A stretch of DNA of 7,826 bases from Pseudomonadota bacterium (GTDB taxonomy: Bacteria; Pseudomonadota; Alphaproteobacteria; Caulobacterales; Caulobacteraceae): the NCBI GenBank assembly GCA_023445955.1, contig JAEXJH010000470.1, positions 1 to 7,826 on the forward strand, written 5' to 3'. A program made the position numbers and the translations under genes. Under the pieces are notes generated by a model, which was not told the DNA's origin, ran no database searches, and worked only from the letters and a program-made list of their open reading frames with translations. How positions within the stretch are numbered: the first letter of the stretch is position 1; each line of letters starts with the position of its first letter. Of the stretch, positions 1 to 5,943 are shown piece by piece.

Positions 1-1
1 G

Positions 2-376
2 CTCAGCATCAGCCTGCCGCTATGGGGCAAGAGCCGCCAGGACCCGATGATCGCGGCGCGCGCCGCCAGCGCCGGCCGCGCAGACGCCGAGCGTGAGGAC
101 ACGCACCGGGCGCTGGCCGCTCAGCTCGAAGCCGATCTCGCCGACCACGTCATGCACCACGAGCAATGGCTGCGGGCCCGCGACACGCTGCTGCCGCTGG
201 CCAAGCAAAAGGCTCAGCTGGAGACCGCCGCCTATGGCGCCGGCACGGCCGGTCTGCCCGATGTGCTGACCGCGTTCTCTGGCCTGGCCGACGCCCAGCT
301 CACCACCCTCGATCGCGAGGCCGCCGTTGCGCTCGACGCCGCCCGCCTGACCCTGACCTACGGAAACGACCAATGA
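2..376 (+). CDS. TolC-family outer-membrane metal efflux protein, C-terminal part (5' end outside window)
   Basis: This is the last 124 codons of an open frame that enters the window from the left. It begins with a strand-like 'LSISLPLWGKSRQ' segment, as seen in outer-membrane factor proteins. A long Ala/Leu/Gln/Glu-rich helical stretch follows (ADAEREDTHRALAAQLEADL, then LPLAKQKAQLETAAYGAGTAGLPDVL), the typical C-terminal coiled-coil half of CusC/CzcC/TolC proteins. Such proteins form the trimeric outer-membrane exit duct of an RND tripartite pump. The stop codon overlaps the start of the adaptor gene as ATGA (373-376), implying one operon with translational coupling. The family call also rests on that neighbour. 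Metal specificity cannot be read from this fragment; copper/silver is inferred from the adaptor. The internal ATG at 47 is an ordinary codon of the longer gene, not its start. Confidence 0.8.
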   Translation, partial: LSISLPLWGKSRQDPMIAARAASAGRADAEREDTHRALAAQLEADLADHVMHHEQWLRARDTLLPLAKQKAQLETAAYGAGTAGLPDVLTAFSGLADAQLTTLDREAAVALDAARLTLTYGNDQ

Positions 377-1419
377 CCCCGTCCCCCTCGATGAAGGCGC
401 TGCTCGCGGGCGCCGCCGCCCTGGTCGTCCTGGCTGGAGCCGGTGGCTACGGCCTGGCCCGCCTGACCGCCAAGCCGGCGATGTCGCAACCCTCGGCCGA
501 CGACCGCAAGGTCCTTTACTGGTACGACCCGATGGTCCCGGCCCAGCACTTCGACAAGCCGGGCAAGTCGCCGTTCATGGACATGCAGCTGGTGCCCAAA
601 TACGCCGGCGAAGCCGAGGCAGGCGGTTCGGCGGCGGGCGTGCGCATCGATCCGTCGGCCGCACAGAACCTGGGCTTCCGGCTGGCGACCGTGGAGGAAG
701 GCGCGCTTTCCAGCGGCTTGACCGCCACCGGGATCGTCGACTTTAACCAACGCGACGTCGCCGTGGTCCAGGCCCGCAGCGGCGGGTTCGTGCAGCGGGT
801 CTACGGCCGCGCGCCCGGCGACGTGATCGCCGCCGGTGCGCCGCTGGCCGACCTGCTGGTTCCCGAATGGGGCGGCGCGCAGGCCGAATACCTCGCCGTC
901 CGGCGCACCGGCGACGCGGCCCTGACCGCCGCCGCCCGCCAACGCCTACGCCTGCTGGGTATGCCCGACGGCGTGGTCGCCGGTCTCGACCGGGACGGTC
1001 GGCCACGCACTACGATCACCGTCACCGCACCGCTGGGCGGTGTCGTGACCAAGCTCGATGTGCGGGCCGGCATGACCATGGCCACGGGCCAGATCCTGGC
1101 CGAGATCAACGGCCTGTCGAAGGTCTGGGTCACGGCCGCCGTGCCCGAGGCGCAGGCTGGCCAGCTCCGCCCGGGCCAAGGCGTCGGCGTCACTCTGGCG
1201 GCCTATCCGGGCGAGACCCTGCGCGGGACGGTTCAGGCCGTGCTCCCGCAGGCGCAGGGCGACAGCCGCACCTTGCAGGCGCGGATCGAACTGACCAACC
1301 GCGACGGCCGCCTCAAGCCCGGCATGTTCGCCACCATCGCCTTCGATGCGGCGACCCGCACCGCCCTGCTGGTCCCGTCCGAGGGCTCACCTCAAGGTTT
1401 GTTCGCTAAAGTACGCTAA
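373..1419 (+). CDS. CusB-type RND efflux periplasmic adaptor, 3'-truncated by transposon insertion
   Basis: This is the membrane-fusion (periplasmic adaptor) subunit of a heavy-metal RND pump, probably for Cu(I)/Ag(I). The start is the ATG that overlaps the upstream stop (ATGA). The protein has an N-terminal hydrophobic segment at about residues 8-28 (signal or anchor). A heavy-metal-binding segment at about 47-77 has the motifs YWYDPMVP, KPGKSPFMDM and LVPKY, with Met residues like those of CusB proteins. Beta-barrel and lipoyl-like segments follow ('TGIVDFNQRDVAVVQARSGG', 'VTAPLGGVVTKLDVRAGMT', 'KVWVTAAVPE', 'GTVQAVLPQAQGDSRTLQAR', 'RLKPGMFATI'). The frame is intact to 'LLVPSE' (about residue 337) and then enters the transposon terminal repeat. 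The last 11 codons (GSPQGLFAKVR) and the stop are repeat-encoded. Full-length relatives continue well past this point, so the membrane-proximal C-terminal domain is missing. The product is probably non-functional, and downstream pump genes would be subject to polarity. Confidence 0.88.
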   Translation: MTPSPSMKALLAGAAALVVLAGAGGYGLARLTAKPAMSQPSADDRKVLYWYDPMVPAQHFDKPGKSPFMDMQLVPKYAGEAEAGGSAAGVRIDPSAAQNLGFRLATVEEGALSSGLTATGIVDFNQRDVAVVQARSGGFVQRVYGRAPGDVIAAGAPLADLLVPEWGGAQAEYLAVRRTGDAALTAAARQRLRLLGMPDGVVAGLDRDGRPRTTITVTAPLGGVVTKLDVRAGMTMATGQILAEINGLSKVWVTAAVPEAQAGQLRPGQGVGVTLAAYPGETLRGTVQAVLPQAQGDSRTLQARIELTNRDGRLKPGMFATIAFDAATRTALLVPSEGSPQGLFAKVR

Positions 1420-1420
1420 G
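1383..1420. repeat. Tn3-family 38-bp terminal inverted repeat (tnpA-proximal end)
   Basis: The 38-bp segment begins GGGCTCACCTCA and ends TAAAGTACGCTAAG. Its layout (G-rich outer tip, CACCTCA block, variable middle, TAAAG.ACGCTAAG inner end) aligns without gaps to the Tn21 terminal repeat as I recall it, with about 24 of 38 positions identical. It lies exactly where the cusB-like frame breaks and 22 bp beyond the tnpA stop, the normal position at the transposase end of Tn3-family elements. G1383 may also belong to the target gene, so the outer boundary is uncertain by about one base. The 5 bp just outside, TCCGA (1378-1382), would be the left copy of the target duplication. Confidence 0.88.
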
Positions 1421-1442
1421 AAGAACGATGCGCGAACATGGT

Positions 1443-4403
1443 TCAAGCCGCTCTAAACAACCGATCGCGCGGATCATGAAGCGGCCGCTCGCCGGCGGCC
1501 GACGCTGGGGCGGCATCACGCCAGAGATAGTCGCCCGTGAGGCCGATGTGCTGCCAGCTCATCGGCGACAGGTGGGCGATGAGGCGTTCGGGCGCCTCCT
1601 GCCCATTGGCGCGAAGATGATCAACGGCGCGCTGCATATATAATGTGTTCCAAAGCGCGATGGCGGCGATGACCAGGTTGAGGCCTGACGCCCGGTGTTG
1701 CTGGTTCTGCAAGGTGCGATCGGCGATCCGACCTTGCTTATGGACGAAGACGGCTTGGGCCAGGGCATGACGGGCTTCGCTCTTGTTGAGTCCGGCCTGA
1801 CAGCGACGCCGCAAATCCGGGCTTTCGAGCCAGTCGATCGTGAACAAGGTGCGCTCAATGCGGCCCACCTCCGAAAGCGCAAGATCAAGCCTGTTCTGCC
1901 GCTTATAGGCGGCCAGCTTCTTCAACATCACCGAGGGCGCGACGGCGCCGGCCTTGATGGAAGCGGCCAAGCGCAGGATGTCGTCCCAATTCTCCTCGAC
2001 AACGTCGACGCGGATGGGCCGACCTAGCAGCGGCTCCAGGATCTTGTGGCGGGGCTTGACCCCGACGATGGCGAGGCGCCGATCCTGAATGTCGCGCAGA
2101 CGCGGCGCGAACCTGTAGCCCAGGAGATGGCAAAGGGCGAAGACGTGATCGGTCGCTCCGCCGGTGTCGGTGTAGTGCTCGCCGCCTCCCCGGCCTACCA
2201 AGCCGTCCAGGACATAGGGCGCCTCCGACGCTGTCGCCGACAGCACCTTGGTGTGGAACGACCCGTGCATGTCGGAGAGATGGGTGAAGACCCGCAAGCC
2301 CGGTTCAGGCCCGTACTTGGCGTTGATGTCGCCCGCGCCGGAGCGGCGGCGTCCAGACCTGAAGAACTGGCCGTCCGACGAGGACGATAGCCCATCACCC
2401 CAGTGACGCGCGAAGGGCTGGCTATGGTGGACATCAATGATCTTGGCCAAGGCCGCGCGGTAGTTCTCCTCGCTGAGATACCAACTCTGCGTCCAAGCGA
2501 GCTGAGCATAGGTAACGCCCTGACTGGCGTTGGCCATGCGCTCCAGACCAAGGTTGGTCGCATCGGCGAGAACAGCGGCCAGCACGCAGCTGGGATTGTC
2601 GTGCGCCCGACCAGACCGGAGTTCTCGGAACGCTGAGGAAAAGCCCGTCAAAGCGTCGATCTCGGCGAGGAGCTCGGTGATCCGGATGCGCGGCAATAAG
2701 GCGTCGATCGCCCGATCGAGCACGCGCGCCTCATCGGGCGTGCTGGCCTTGATCGGCTTGACCGACAAAGCCTCGCCCTGAAGCGAGACGTCCTCGAGGT
2801 CGCCCCGGGCCAGCTTTCGGGCGAAGGCGGCGAGACGCTGATCGAGCAGGCCGGCCCGCCCGCTCAAGTAGGCGCCCATCTCGACGGTCACCGGCAGGGA
2901 TTGGGCTTGCTCGGCGACGTCGTCTTGCGGGATCAGATAGTCGTCGAACCTCCGGTAAGCTCTGGAGCCTTCAATCCAGACGTCGCCGGCGCGGAGCCGG
3001 TCGCGCAGTGTGGCGATGACGGCGGTCTCATAGAGGCGCCGGTTGATCGGACCCCGGGGAGGCTTGACGAGGGTCTTCCAAGCCTTCGAGGCGAATGGCA
3101 TCGGCGCGTCGTCTGGAGGCTGCCTGCGCTCGCCGGCATTCAGCTCCCTCAGCAACGCGATCGCTTTGAGCATCGGCGCGCCGCCCGTTCCAGCCCTAAA
3201 CCGCATGTGAGCCAGGAACGCCGGTGCAAAGCGACGCAGGGCGCCATAGCGTTCCGCGGCGCTGACGAGCGGATCCTGCAACGCCAGGGAAGCCAAGGCG
3301 TCGATTTTCGGCCGCGCGGCGACCACCTTCCACCAGCCGACGTCTGCATCAATTTGGTCAAGCACGTCACGACCATCGGCCCGGGCGCGCTCGACAGAGG
3401 CGATGACGCCGCTGAACAGACCCATCAGTTGGGCCACCTCGCGCTGACTGGCCTGGTACTGCCGCTCGCGGCCGCGCCTGGCCTTGGCGAAGAGAGAGCC
3501 GACCATCTTGTCGAACATGTCGATGGCCGCATCGCTGATCCGGCGCTCGAGATCGAGAAGCTGTGCGGCGACGGTCGCGCGTCGACGGCCAACGCTATAG
3601 CCGTTGAGCAGGAACGCCGGTGCAATCGCGCCTTCGCGGACGTATTGGTCGAAGCGCCGCTCGTGGATCGACTCGGCGATTTTCGGCGGCAGGTCGATGG
3701 CGCGGACATAGTCCAACCGCTCCATCAATGCGCCCATGTTGAGGGCGCTCGGGGCTTCGGGCAGATCGCGCAGCCAGGCCAGCGCGGACTTGCCAAGGCT
3801 CGGATCATTGACGAGCAGCTGGTCCAGCGCCGCAAGCTGCGCCTCTGACAAACTCGCCAAAAGATCGGCAGCCGATTGTCGCCTCGCTTGCGCACGTCCT
3901 GCCAGCCCAATGCGCTCGATGGTGTCCGACGACGGAAAAGCGATGCCTCGGCGACGAAGCTGCGTCATGATCGCTTCGGCGATCGGTCCGCCCTTGTCGG
4001 TTGATCGCGCCGCGTCGGCCGCGATGGCTATGGCCAATCGCAGGTCCGAGCGGCTGAAAGCGCGAAGGCCAAGGCGAGCATGGAGCGCCGTCAGGTGTTC
4101 GCTTCGGGTCTGACCCCGCCCGCCGTAATTGGCCAAGGCCTCTGGTGGAACGTGGATCTGCTCGGCGATGAAATTCAGAAGCGTCGGCGCGACAGGCGTA
4201 CTCGCAGCCCAGCCGAACCCGGGATGTCGCAGGAGCGCCAACTGTACAGCGGCGCCAAGCTTGTTGGCTGGACGCCGTCGCTCCTCGATCCAGTCGAGAT
4301 CCTCCGGGGAGAGCGTATAACGGGTAGCGATCTCGCGATCGCTGGTCGGCGGCTCGAAAAGCCGTCGACGTTCCTCTGCCGTGAGCAAGCTTCGCCGCGC
4401 CAT
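1443..4403 (-). CDS. tnpA: Tn3-family transposase TnpA (complete, 986 aa)
   Basis: This DDE transposase catalyses replicative transposition, binding the 38-bp ends and producing cointegrates. The length (986 aa) is normal for the family. The N-terminal DNA-binding region contains 'RYTLSPEDLDWIEERRRPANKLGAAVQLALLRHPGF'-type sequence (about residues 28-64). The C-terminal catalytic part holds the family motifs 'GLSSSSDGQFF' (671-681), 'EHYTDTGGATDHVFALCHLL' (742-761), 'LNKSEARHALAQAVF' (872-886) and 'HLSPMSWQHIGLTGDYLW' (944-961). From motif and spacing, the likely catalytic triad is D677, D746 and E876. The chosen ATG (complement of 4401-4403) is preceded 7 nt upstream by a strong GGGGAGG ribosome site (complement of 4411-4417). 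The gene ends 22 bp from the terminal repeat. No frameshift or missing motif is seen, so the enzyme looks functional. It is transcribed divergently from tnpR across the putative res region, where the resolvase probably also represses it. Confidence 0.97.
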   Translation of the reverse strand: MARRSLLTAEERRRLFEPPTSDREIATRYTLSPEDLDWIEERRRPANKLGAAVQLALLRHPGFGWAASTPVAPTLLNFIAEQIHVPPEALANYGGRGQTRSEHLTALHARLGLRAFSRSDLRLAIAIAADAARSTDKGGPIAEAIMTQLRRRGIAFPSSDTIERIGLAGRAQARRQSAADLLASLSEAQLAALDQLLVNDPSLGKSALAWLRDLPEAPSALNMGALMERLDYVRAIDLPPKIAESIHERRFDQYVREGAIAPAFLLNGYSVGRRRATVAAQLLDLERRISDAAIDMFDKMVGSLFAKARRGRERQYQASQREVAQLMGLFSGVIASVERARADGRDVLDQIDADVGWWKVVAARPKIDALASLALQDPLVSAAERYGALRRFAPAFLAHMRFRAGTGGAPMLKAIALLRELNAGERRQPPDDAPMPFASKAWKTLVKPPRGPINRRLYETAVIATLRDRLRAGDVWIEGSRAYRRFDDYLIPQDDVAEQAQSLPVTVEMGAYLSGRAGLLDQRLAAFARKLARGDLEDVSLQGEALSVKPIKASTPDEARVLDRAIDALLPRIRITELLAEIDALTGFSSAFRELRSGRAHDNPSCVLAAVLADATNLGLERMANASQGVTYAQLAWTQSWYLSEENYRAALAKIIDVHHSQPFARHWGDGLSSSSDGQFFRSGRRRSGAGDINAKYGPEPGLRVFTHLSDMHGSFHTKVLSATASEAPYVLDGLVGRGGGEHYTDTGGATDHVFALCHLLGYRFAPRLRDIQDRRLAIVGVKPRHKILEPLLGRPIRVDVVEENWDDILRLAASIKAGAVAPSVMLKKLAAYKRQNRLDLALSEVGRIERTLFTIDWLESPDLRRRCQAGLNKSEARHALAQAVFVHKQGRIADRTLQNQQHRASGLNLVIAAIALWNTLYMQRAVDHLRANGQEAPERLIAHLSPMSWQHIGLTGDYLWRDAAPASAAGERPLHDPRDRLFRAA

Positions 4404-4518
4404 CTGACAGCCTCCCCGCCTTTTGCGGTGGCTCAGAATTCAAGAAAAATGAGACGCTGACCAGCCTTAGCGAAATCAACAGCTTGTGTGTCTCATATTA
4501 TAGTCTCACAATGAGCCC
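4404..4518. other. Divergent tnpA/tnpR intergenic region, putative res site
   Basis: This 115-bp non-coding gap separates divergent tnpA and tnpR, where Tn3-type elements keep the resolution site. It contains repeated CTCA/TGAG half-site-like words: GCTCAG (4431-4436), TGAGAC (4450-4455), TGTCTCA (4489-4495), GTCTCA (4503-4508) and TGAGCC (4512-4517). Two pairs are inverted at resolvase-subsite spacing: GCTCA...TGAGAC spans 4431-4455 (25 bp), and GTCTCAT...ATGAGCC spans 4490-4517 (28 bp, 6 of 7 arm bases matching) around an AT-rich core ATTATAG. The 28-bp one resembles a crossover subsite I. Subsite assignment is inference. Confidence 0.6.
4476..4504 (+). promoter_or_regulatory. Candidate tnpR promoter (and TATAAT on the opposite strand)
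   Basis: TCAACA (4476-4481, 4 of 6 to the -35 consensus) and TATAGT (4499-4504) are 17 bp apart and read toward tnpR. The same AT core reads TATAAT on the minus strand (complement of 4497-4502), toward tnpA, but no good -35 accompanies it. Both elements lie inside the inverted-repeat subsite at 4490-4517, so resolvase binding would be expected to repress transcription, as in Tn3. Confidence 0.4.
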
Positions 4519-5070
4519 ATGATTTACGGCTATGCGCGGGTCTCAACGGATGGTCAGAGCGTCGCGGCGCAGATCGAGGAGTTGACTGCGGCCGGTTGCC
4601 AGAAGGTGTTCCAGGAGACGGTGTCGGGAGCTCGCACCGACCGTCTCCAACTCAAGCGCGCGATCGCCGCCCTGTACGCCGGCGACGTCCTGATGGTCAC
4701 CCGCCTCGATCGCCTGGCGCGATCGACGCGCGACCTCCTCAACGTCCTGGCCAGCATCACCGACAAGGGCGCGCAGTTTCGGTCGATCCGCGACGTATGG
4801 GCCGATACCACCACACCGCACGGGCGTCTCATGCTGACGGTGCTGGGCGGCCTTGCCGAGTTCGAGCGCGAGCTGATCCGGACGCGCACCTCCGAGGGGC
4901 GCGAGCGGGCCAAGTCGCGCGGGGTCAAGCTCGGACGTCGGTTCAAGCTGTCGGCCGACCAGCGCGCTTTCGTCGGCCGCGAACGCGCCAAGGGCGAGAG
5001 CACACGGCATCTGGCCAAGGTGCTCGGCGTCAGCCGTGCGACCATCGGCCGGATTCCTCCGGCTGAATGA
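4519..5070 (+). CDS. tnpR: Serine resolvase TnpR of the transposon (183 aa)
   Basis: This site-specific recombinase resolves cointegrates at res and usually represses its own gene and tnpA. The N-terminal catalytic domain (about 1-130) begins MIYGYARVSTDGQS, with nucleophile Ser9 and Arg7. It has the second active-site block 'TRLDRLARSTRDL' (61-73; R62, D64, R65, R68) and the long helix 'GGLAEFERELIRTRTSEGRERA' (110-131). A C-terminal helix-turn-helix (about 145-178, 'STRHLAKVLGVSRATIGRI') binds the subsites. Length and order match Tn3/gamma-delta resolvases. The start at 4519 places the Ser motif at the expected position; the ATG at 4511 reads only three codons before a stop. There is no clear Shine-Dalgarno sequence. 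The gene is divergent from tnpA and followed 47 bp later by the antitoxin start. A second ATG overlaps the tnpR stop as ATGA (5067-5070). Confidence 0.96.
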   Translation: MIYGYARVSTDGQSVAAQIEELTAAGCQKVFQETVSGARTDRLQLKRAIAALYAGDVLMVTRLDRLARSTRDLLNVLASITDKGAQFRSIRDVWADTTTPHGRLMLTVLGGLAEFERELIRTRTSEGRERAKSRGVKLGRRFKLSADQRAFVGRERAKGESTRHLAKVLGVSRATIGRIPPAE

Positions 5071-5082
5071 ATCATGAGATGG

Positions 5083-5111
5083 CTGGCAACTTGTACGTAA
5101 ATGCGTACAAT
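5083..5111 (+). promoter_or_regulatory. Promoter of the yefM-yoeB module, likely giving a leaderless transcript
   Basis: A -35-like CTGGCA (5083-5088, 4 of 6) and a -10-like TACAAT (5106-5111, 5 of 6) are separated by exactly 17 bp. Initiation about 7 nt after the -10 would fall on or next to the antitoxin ATG at 5118. No ribosome-binding sequence precedes that ATG, so a leaderless mRNA is the natural reading. The -10 overlaps the right arm of the palindrome at 5091-5110, so repressor binding there should block RNA polymerase. Confidence 0.6.
5091..5110. promoter_or_regulatory. Palindromic operator of the toxin-antitoxin module
   Basis: TTGTACG TAAATG CGTACAA is a perfect inverted repeat with 7-bp arms (5091-5097 and 5104-5110) and a 6-bp spacer, placed between the -35 and the end of the -10. 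E. coli YefM represses its operon through palindromes with a TGTACA core; the half-sites here (TGTACG/CGTACA) differ from it by one base. It is therefore the expected binding site for the antitoxin, with toxin as co-repressor. The binding role is inferred from position and family knowledge. Confidence 0.72.
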
Positions 5112-5117
5112 AGCTTC

Positions 5118-5372
5118 ATGCGCACCACCTCCTACAGCGACCTTCGCAAGAACCTGTCGGCGATGATCGACGCCGTGACCGCCGATCACGAGCCCATCGT
5201 CATCACGCGCGATCGCGGGCGGCCGGCGGCCGTGCTGATGTCGGTGGAGGACTTCGCCTCTTATGAAGAAACGCGTTACCTCCTGCGCAGCCCGGCGAAC
5301 GCCGAGCGCCTGCGCGCTTCGATCGAGGCGCTGGAGGCCGGCGGCGGCCGCGCGCGTGATCTGACCGAATGA
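5118..5372 (+). CDS. yefM: YefM-like antitoxin (Phd/YefM family, 84 aa)
   Basis: This is the antitoxin of a type II system. It neutralises the YoeB-like toxin by direct binding and represses its own operon. The protein has the YefM-type N-terminal DNA-binding/dimerisation fold 'MRTTSYSDLRKNLSAMIDAV' (1-20), the 'EPIVITRDRGRPAAVLMSVEDFASYEET' core (25-52) and the 'YLLRSPANAERLRASIEAL' toxin-binding C-terminal part (54-72). Length and sequence closely follow E. coli YefM. The start at 5118 is chosen because MRT-SYS aligns with YefM N-termini and because the promoter and operator lie immediately upstream. A longer frame from 5067 would add 17 residues encoded by the operator and overlaps the tnpR stop. 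The gene overlaps yoeB by ATGA (5369-5372), coupling translation. It lies directly behind the resolvase within the transposon, so it probably acts to keep the element or its replicon. Confidence 0.95.
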   Translation: MRTTSYSDLRKNLSAMIDAVTADHEPIVITRDRGRPAAVLMSVEDFASYEETRYLLRSPANAERLRASIEALEAGGGRARDLTE

Positions 5373-5623
5373 AGCTGATCTTCAGCGAGCAGGCGTGGGA
5401 CGACTACCTGTACTGGCAAGCCCACGATCCCAAGCTGCTGTCGCGCCTGAACGGCCTTATCAAGGAATGCTCTCGCACACCGTTTCAAGGCACGGGCAAG
5501 CCCGAACCTCTACGCGGCGCCCTGTCGGGTTGGTGGTCGCGGCGGCTGAACCAGGAACACCGTCTGGTCTATAAGCCGACAGAGGATGGGCTTCTCATCG
5601 CTCAGTGTCGCTACCACTACTGA
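5369..5623 (+). CDS. yoeB: YoeB-like mRNA interferase toxin (RelE/ParE superfamily, 84 aa)
   Basis: This ribosome-dependent endoribonuclease toxin cleaves mRNA in the ribosomal A site when the antitoxin is degraded. Its 84 residues are the same length as E. coli YoeB, and conservation is high from 'MKLIFSEQAWDDYLYWQ' to the terminal 'CRYHY'. Catalytic residues are at the same numbers as in YoeB: E46 (GTGKPEPL), R65 (NQEHRLVY), H83 and Y84 at the C-terminus. The 'LSGWWSRRLN' segment (52-61) is also typical. The reading frame is intact with all active-site residues present, so the toxin should be active if expressed. Its ATG overlaps the antitoxin stop, so expression depends on the antitoxin transcript and translation. 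No terminator with a T-run follows the stop. Confidence 0.96.
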   Translation: MKLIFSEQAWDDYLYWQAHDPKLLSRLNGLIKECSRTPFQGTGKPEPLRGALSGWWSRRLNQEHRLVYKPTEDGLLIAQCRYHY

Positions 5624-5943
5624 ACGCTGGTCCGCTTCATTTTCGCCCCTAAGAGGCAGCGCGCGACGGGCGCCCACTACAATATCATGGGCAAAGCGCG
5701 GAAGTTCGAGCAGGACTCAAATATCGGTAGTGGCGGAAAAGTGCATGTCTTGGATGCGGCCTTTGCACATGAACTCATAATGGGCATTTATATAGGCGCG
5801 ACCACCCTATGGATGCAGATCGTTATTCTGGGTTTCATTTGCGCACATTACGCACGTATTCCTCATTTTACCTTAAGTTCACCAAAACGAACGATGTTCA
5901 ATTGGCGCTAAAGCTGTGCGCTGGACAAAGAGGCCGCCTTTCT
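5624..5943. other. Non-coding stretch between yoeB and the chemoreceptor
   Basis: This 320-bp stretch has no convincing gene. About 5770-5905 is clearly more AT-rich than its surroundings. A 74-codon frame at 5687-5911 contains a hydrophobic run ([20 protein letters not shown]), but it has no ribosome site and no recognisable family, so I do not call it. GGGCGCCC (5668-5675) is a short palindrome without a T-run. GCTAAAGC (5907-5914) fits 7 of 8 positions of the Caulobacter housekeeping -10 consensus GCTANAWC as I recall it, but the matching -35 is poor. It would give a start near 5920, just ahead of the ribosome site at 5927-5933. If the transposon ended shortly after the toxin, a terminal repeat should lie here; none is seen. 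Confidence 0.5.

Larger units (their letters stand above)
1383..5623. mobile_element. Tn3-family transposon, left end and core; right end not located
   Basis: The element consists of terminal repeat, tnpA (minus strand), a divergent res/promoter region, tnpR (plus strand) and a yefM-yoeB toxin-antitoxin pair. The given end is the minimal supported extent (yoeB stop), not a boundary. No sequence resembling the inverse of the left repeat (CTTAGCG...TGAGCCC) with adequate length was found downstream. The interrupted adaptor gene does not resume anywhere in the window. The element therefore either continues past 7826 with the chemoreceptor as cargo, or has lost its right end. Toxin-antitoxin genes placed next to the resolvase are a recognised arrangement in Tn3-family transposons. 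Confidence 0.85.

Noticed and set aside
166..1419. A longer reading of the adaptor frame starting at 166
   Set aside because: The extra N-terminus is an off-frame reading of the outer-membrane gene. The ATG at 373 overlaps that gene's stop and is followed by a proper hydrophobic N-terminus.
2901..3848. A 315-codon open frame on the plus strand opposite tnpA
   Set aside because: It lies wholly antisense to an intact, recognisable transposase gene and shows no family motif. Long antisense frames are common in GC-rich genes.
4466..4517. CTTAGCG ... TGAGCCC as a second, inverted terminal repeat
   Set aside because: Only the outermost words match. The distance between them is about 52 bp instead of 38, the middle does not match, and the site lies between tnpA and tnpR where res belongs.
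5687..5911. A 74-codon frame with a hydrophobic stretch
   Set aside because: There is no ribosome-binding sequence, recognisable domain or coding-like composition. It is kept only as a remark on the intergenic region.
5904..5919. A sigma-54 (-24/-12) promoter upstream of the chemoreceptor
   Set aside because: A GG is present, but no GC occurs at the required 10-bp spacing.
5809..5943. A 45-residue upstream extension of the chemoreceptor (606-residue version)
   Set aside because: The sequence is AT-rich and unlike PAS receptor N-termini, with no ribosome site at 5809. AAAGAGG lies ahead of 5944.
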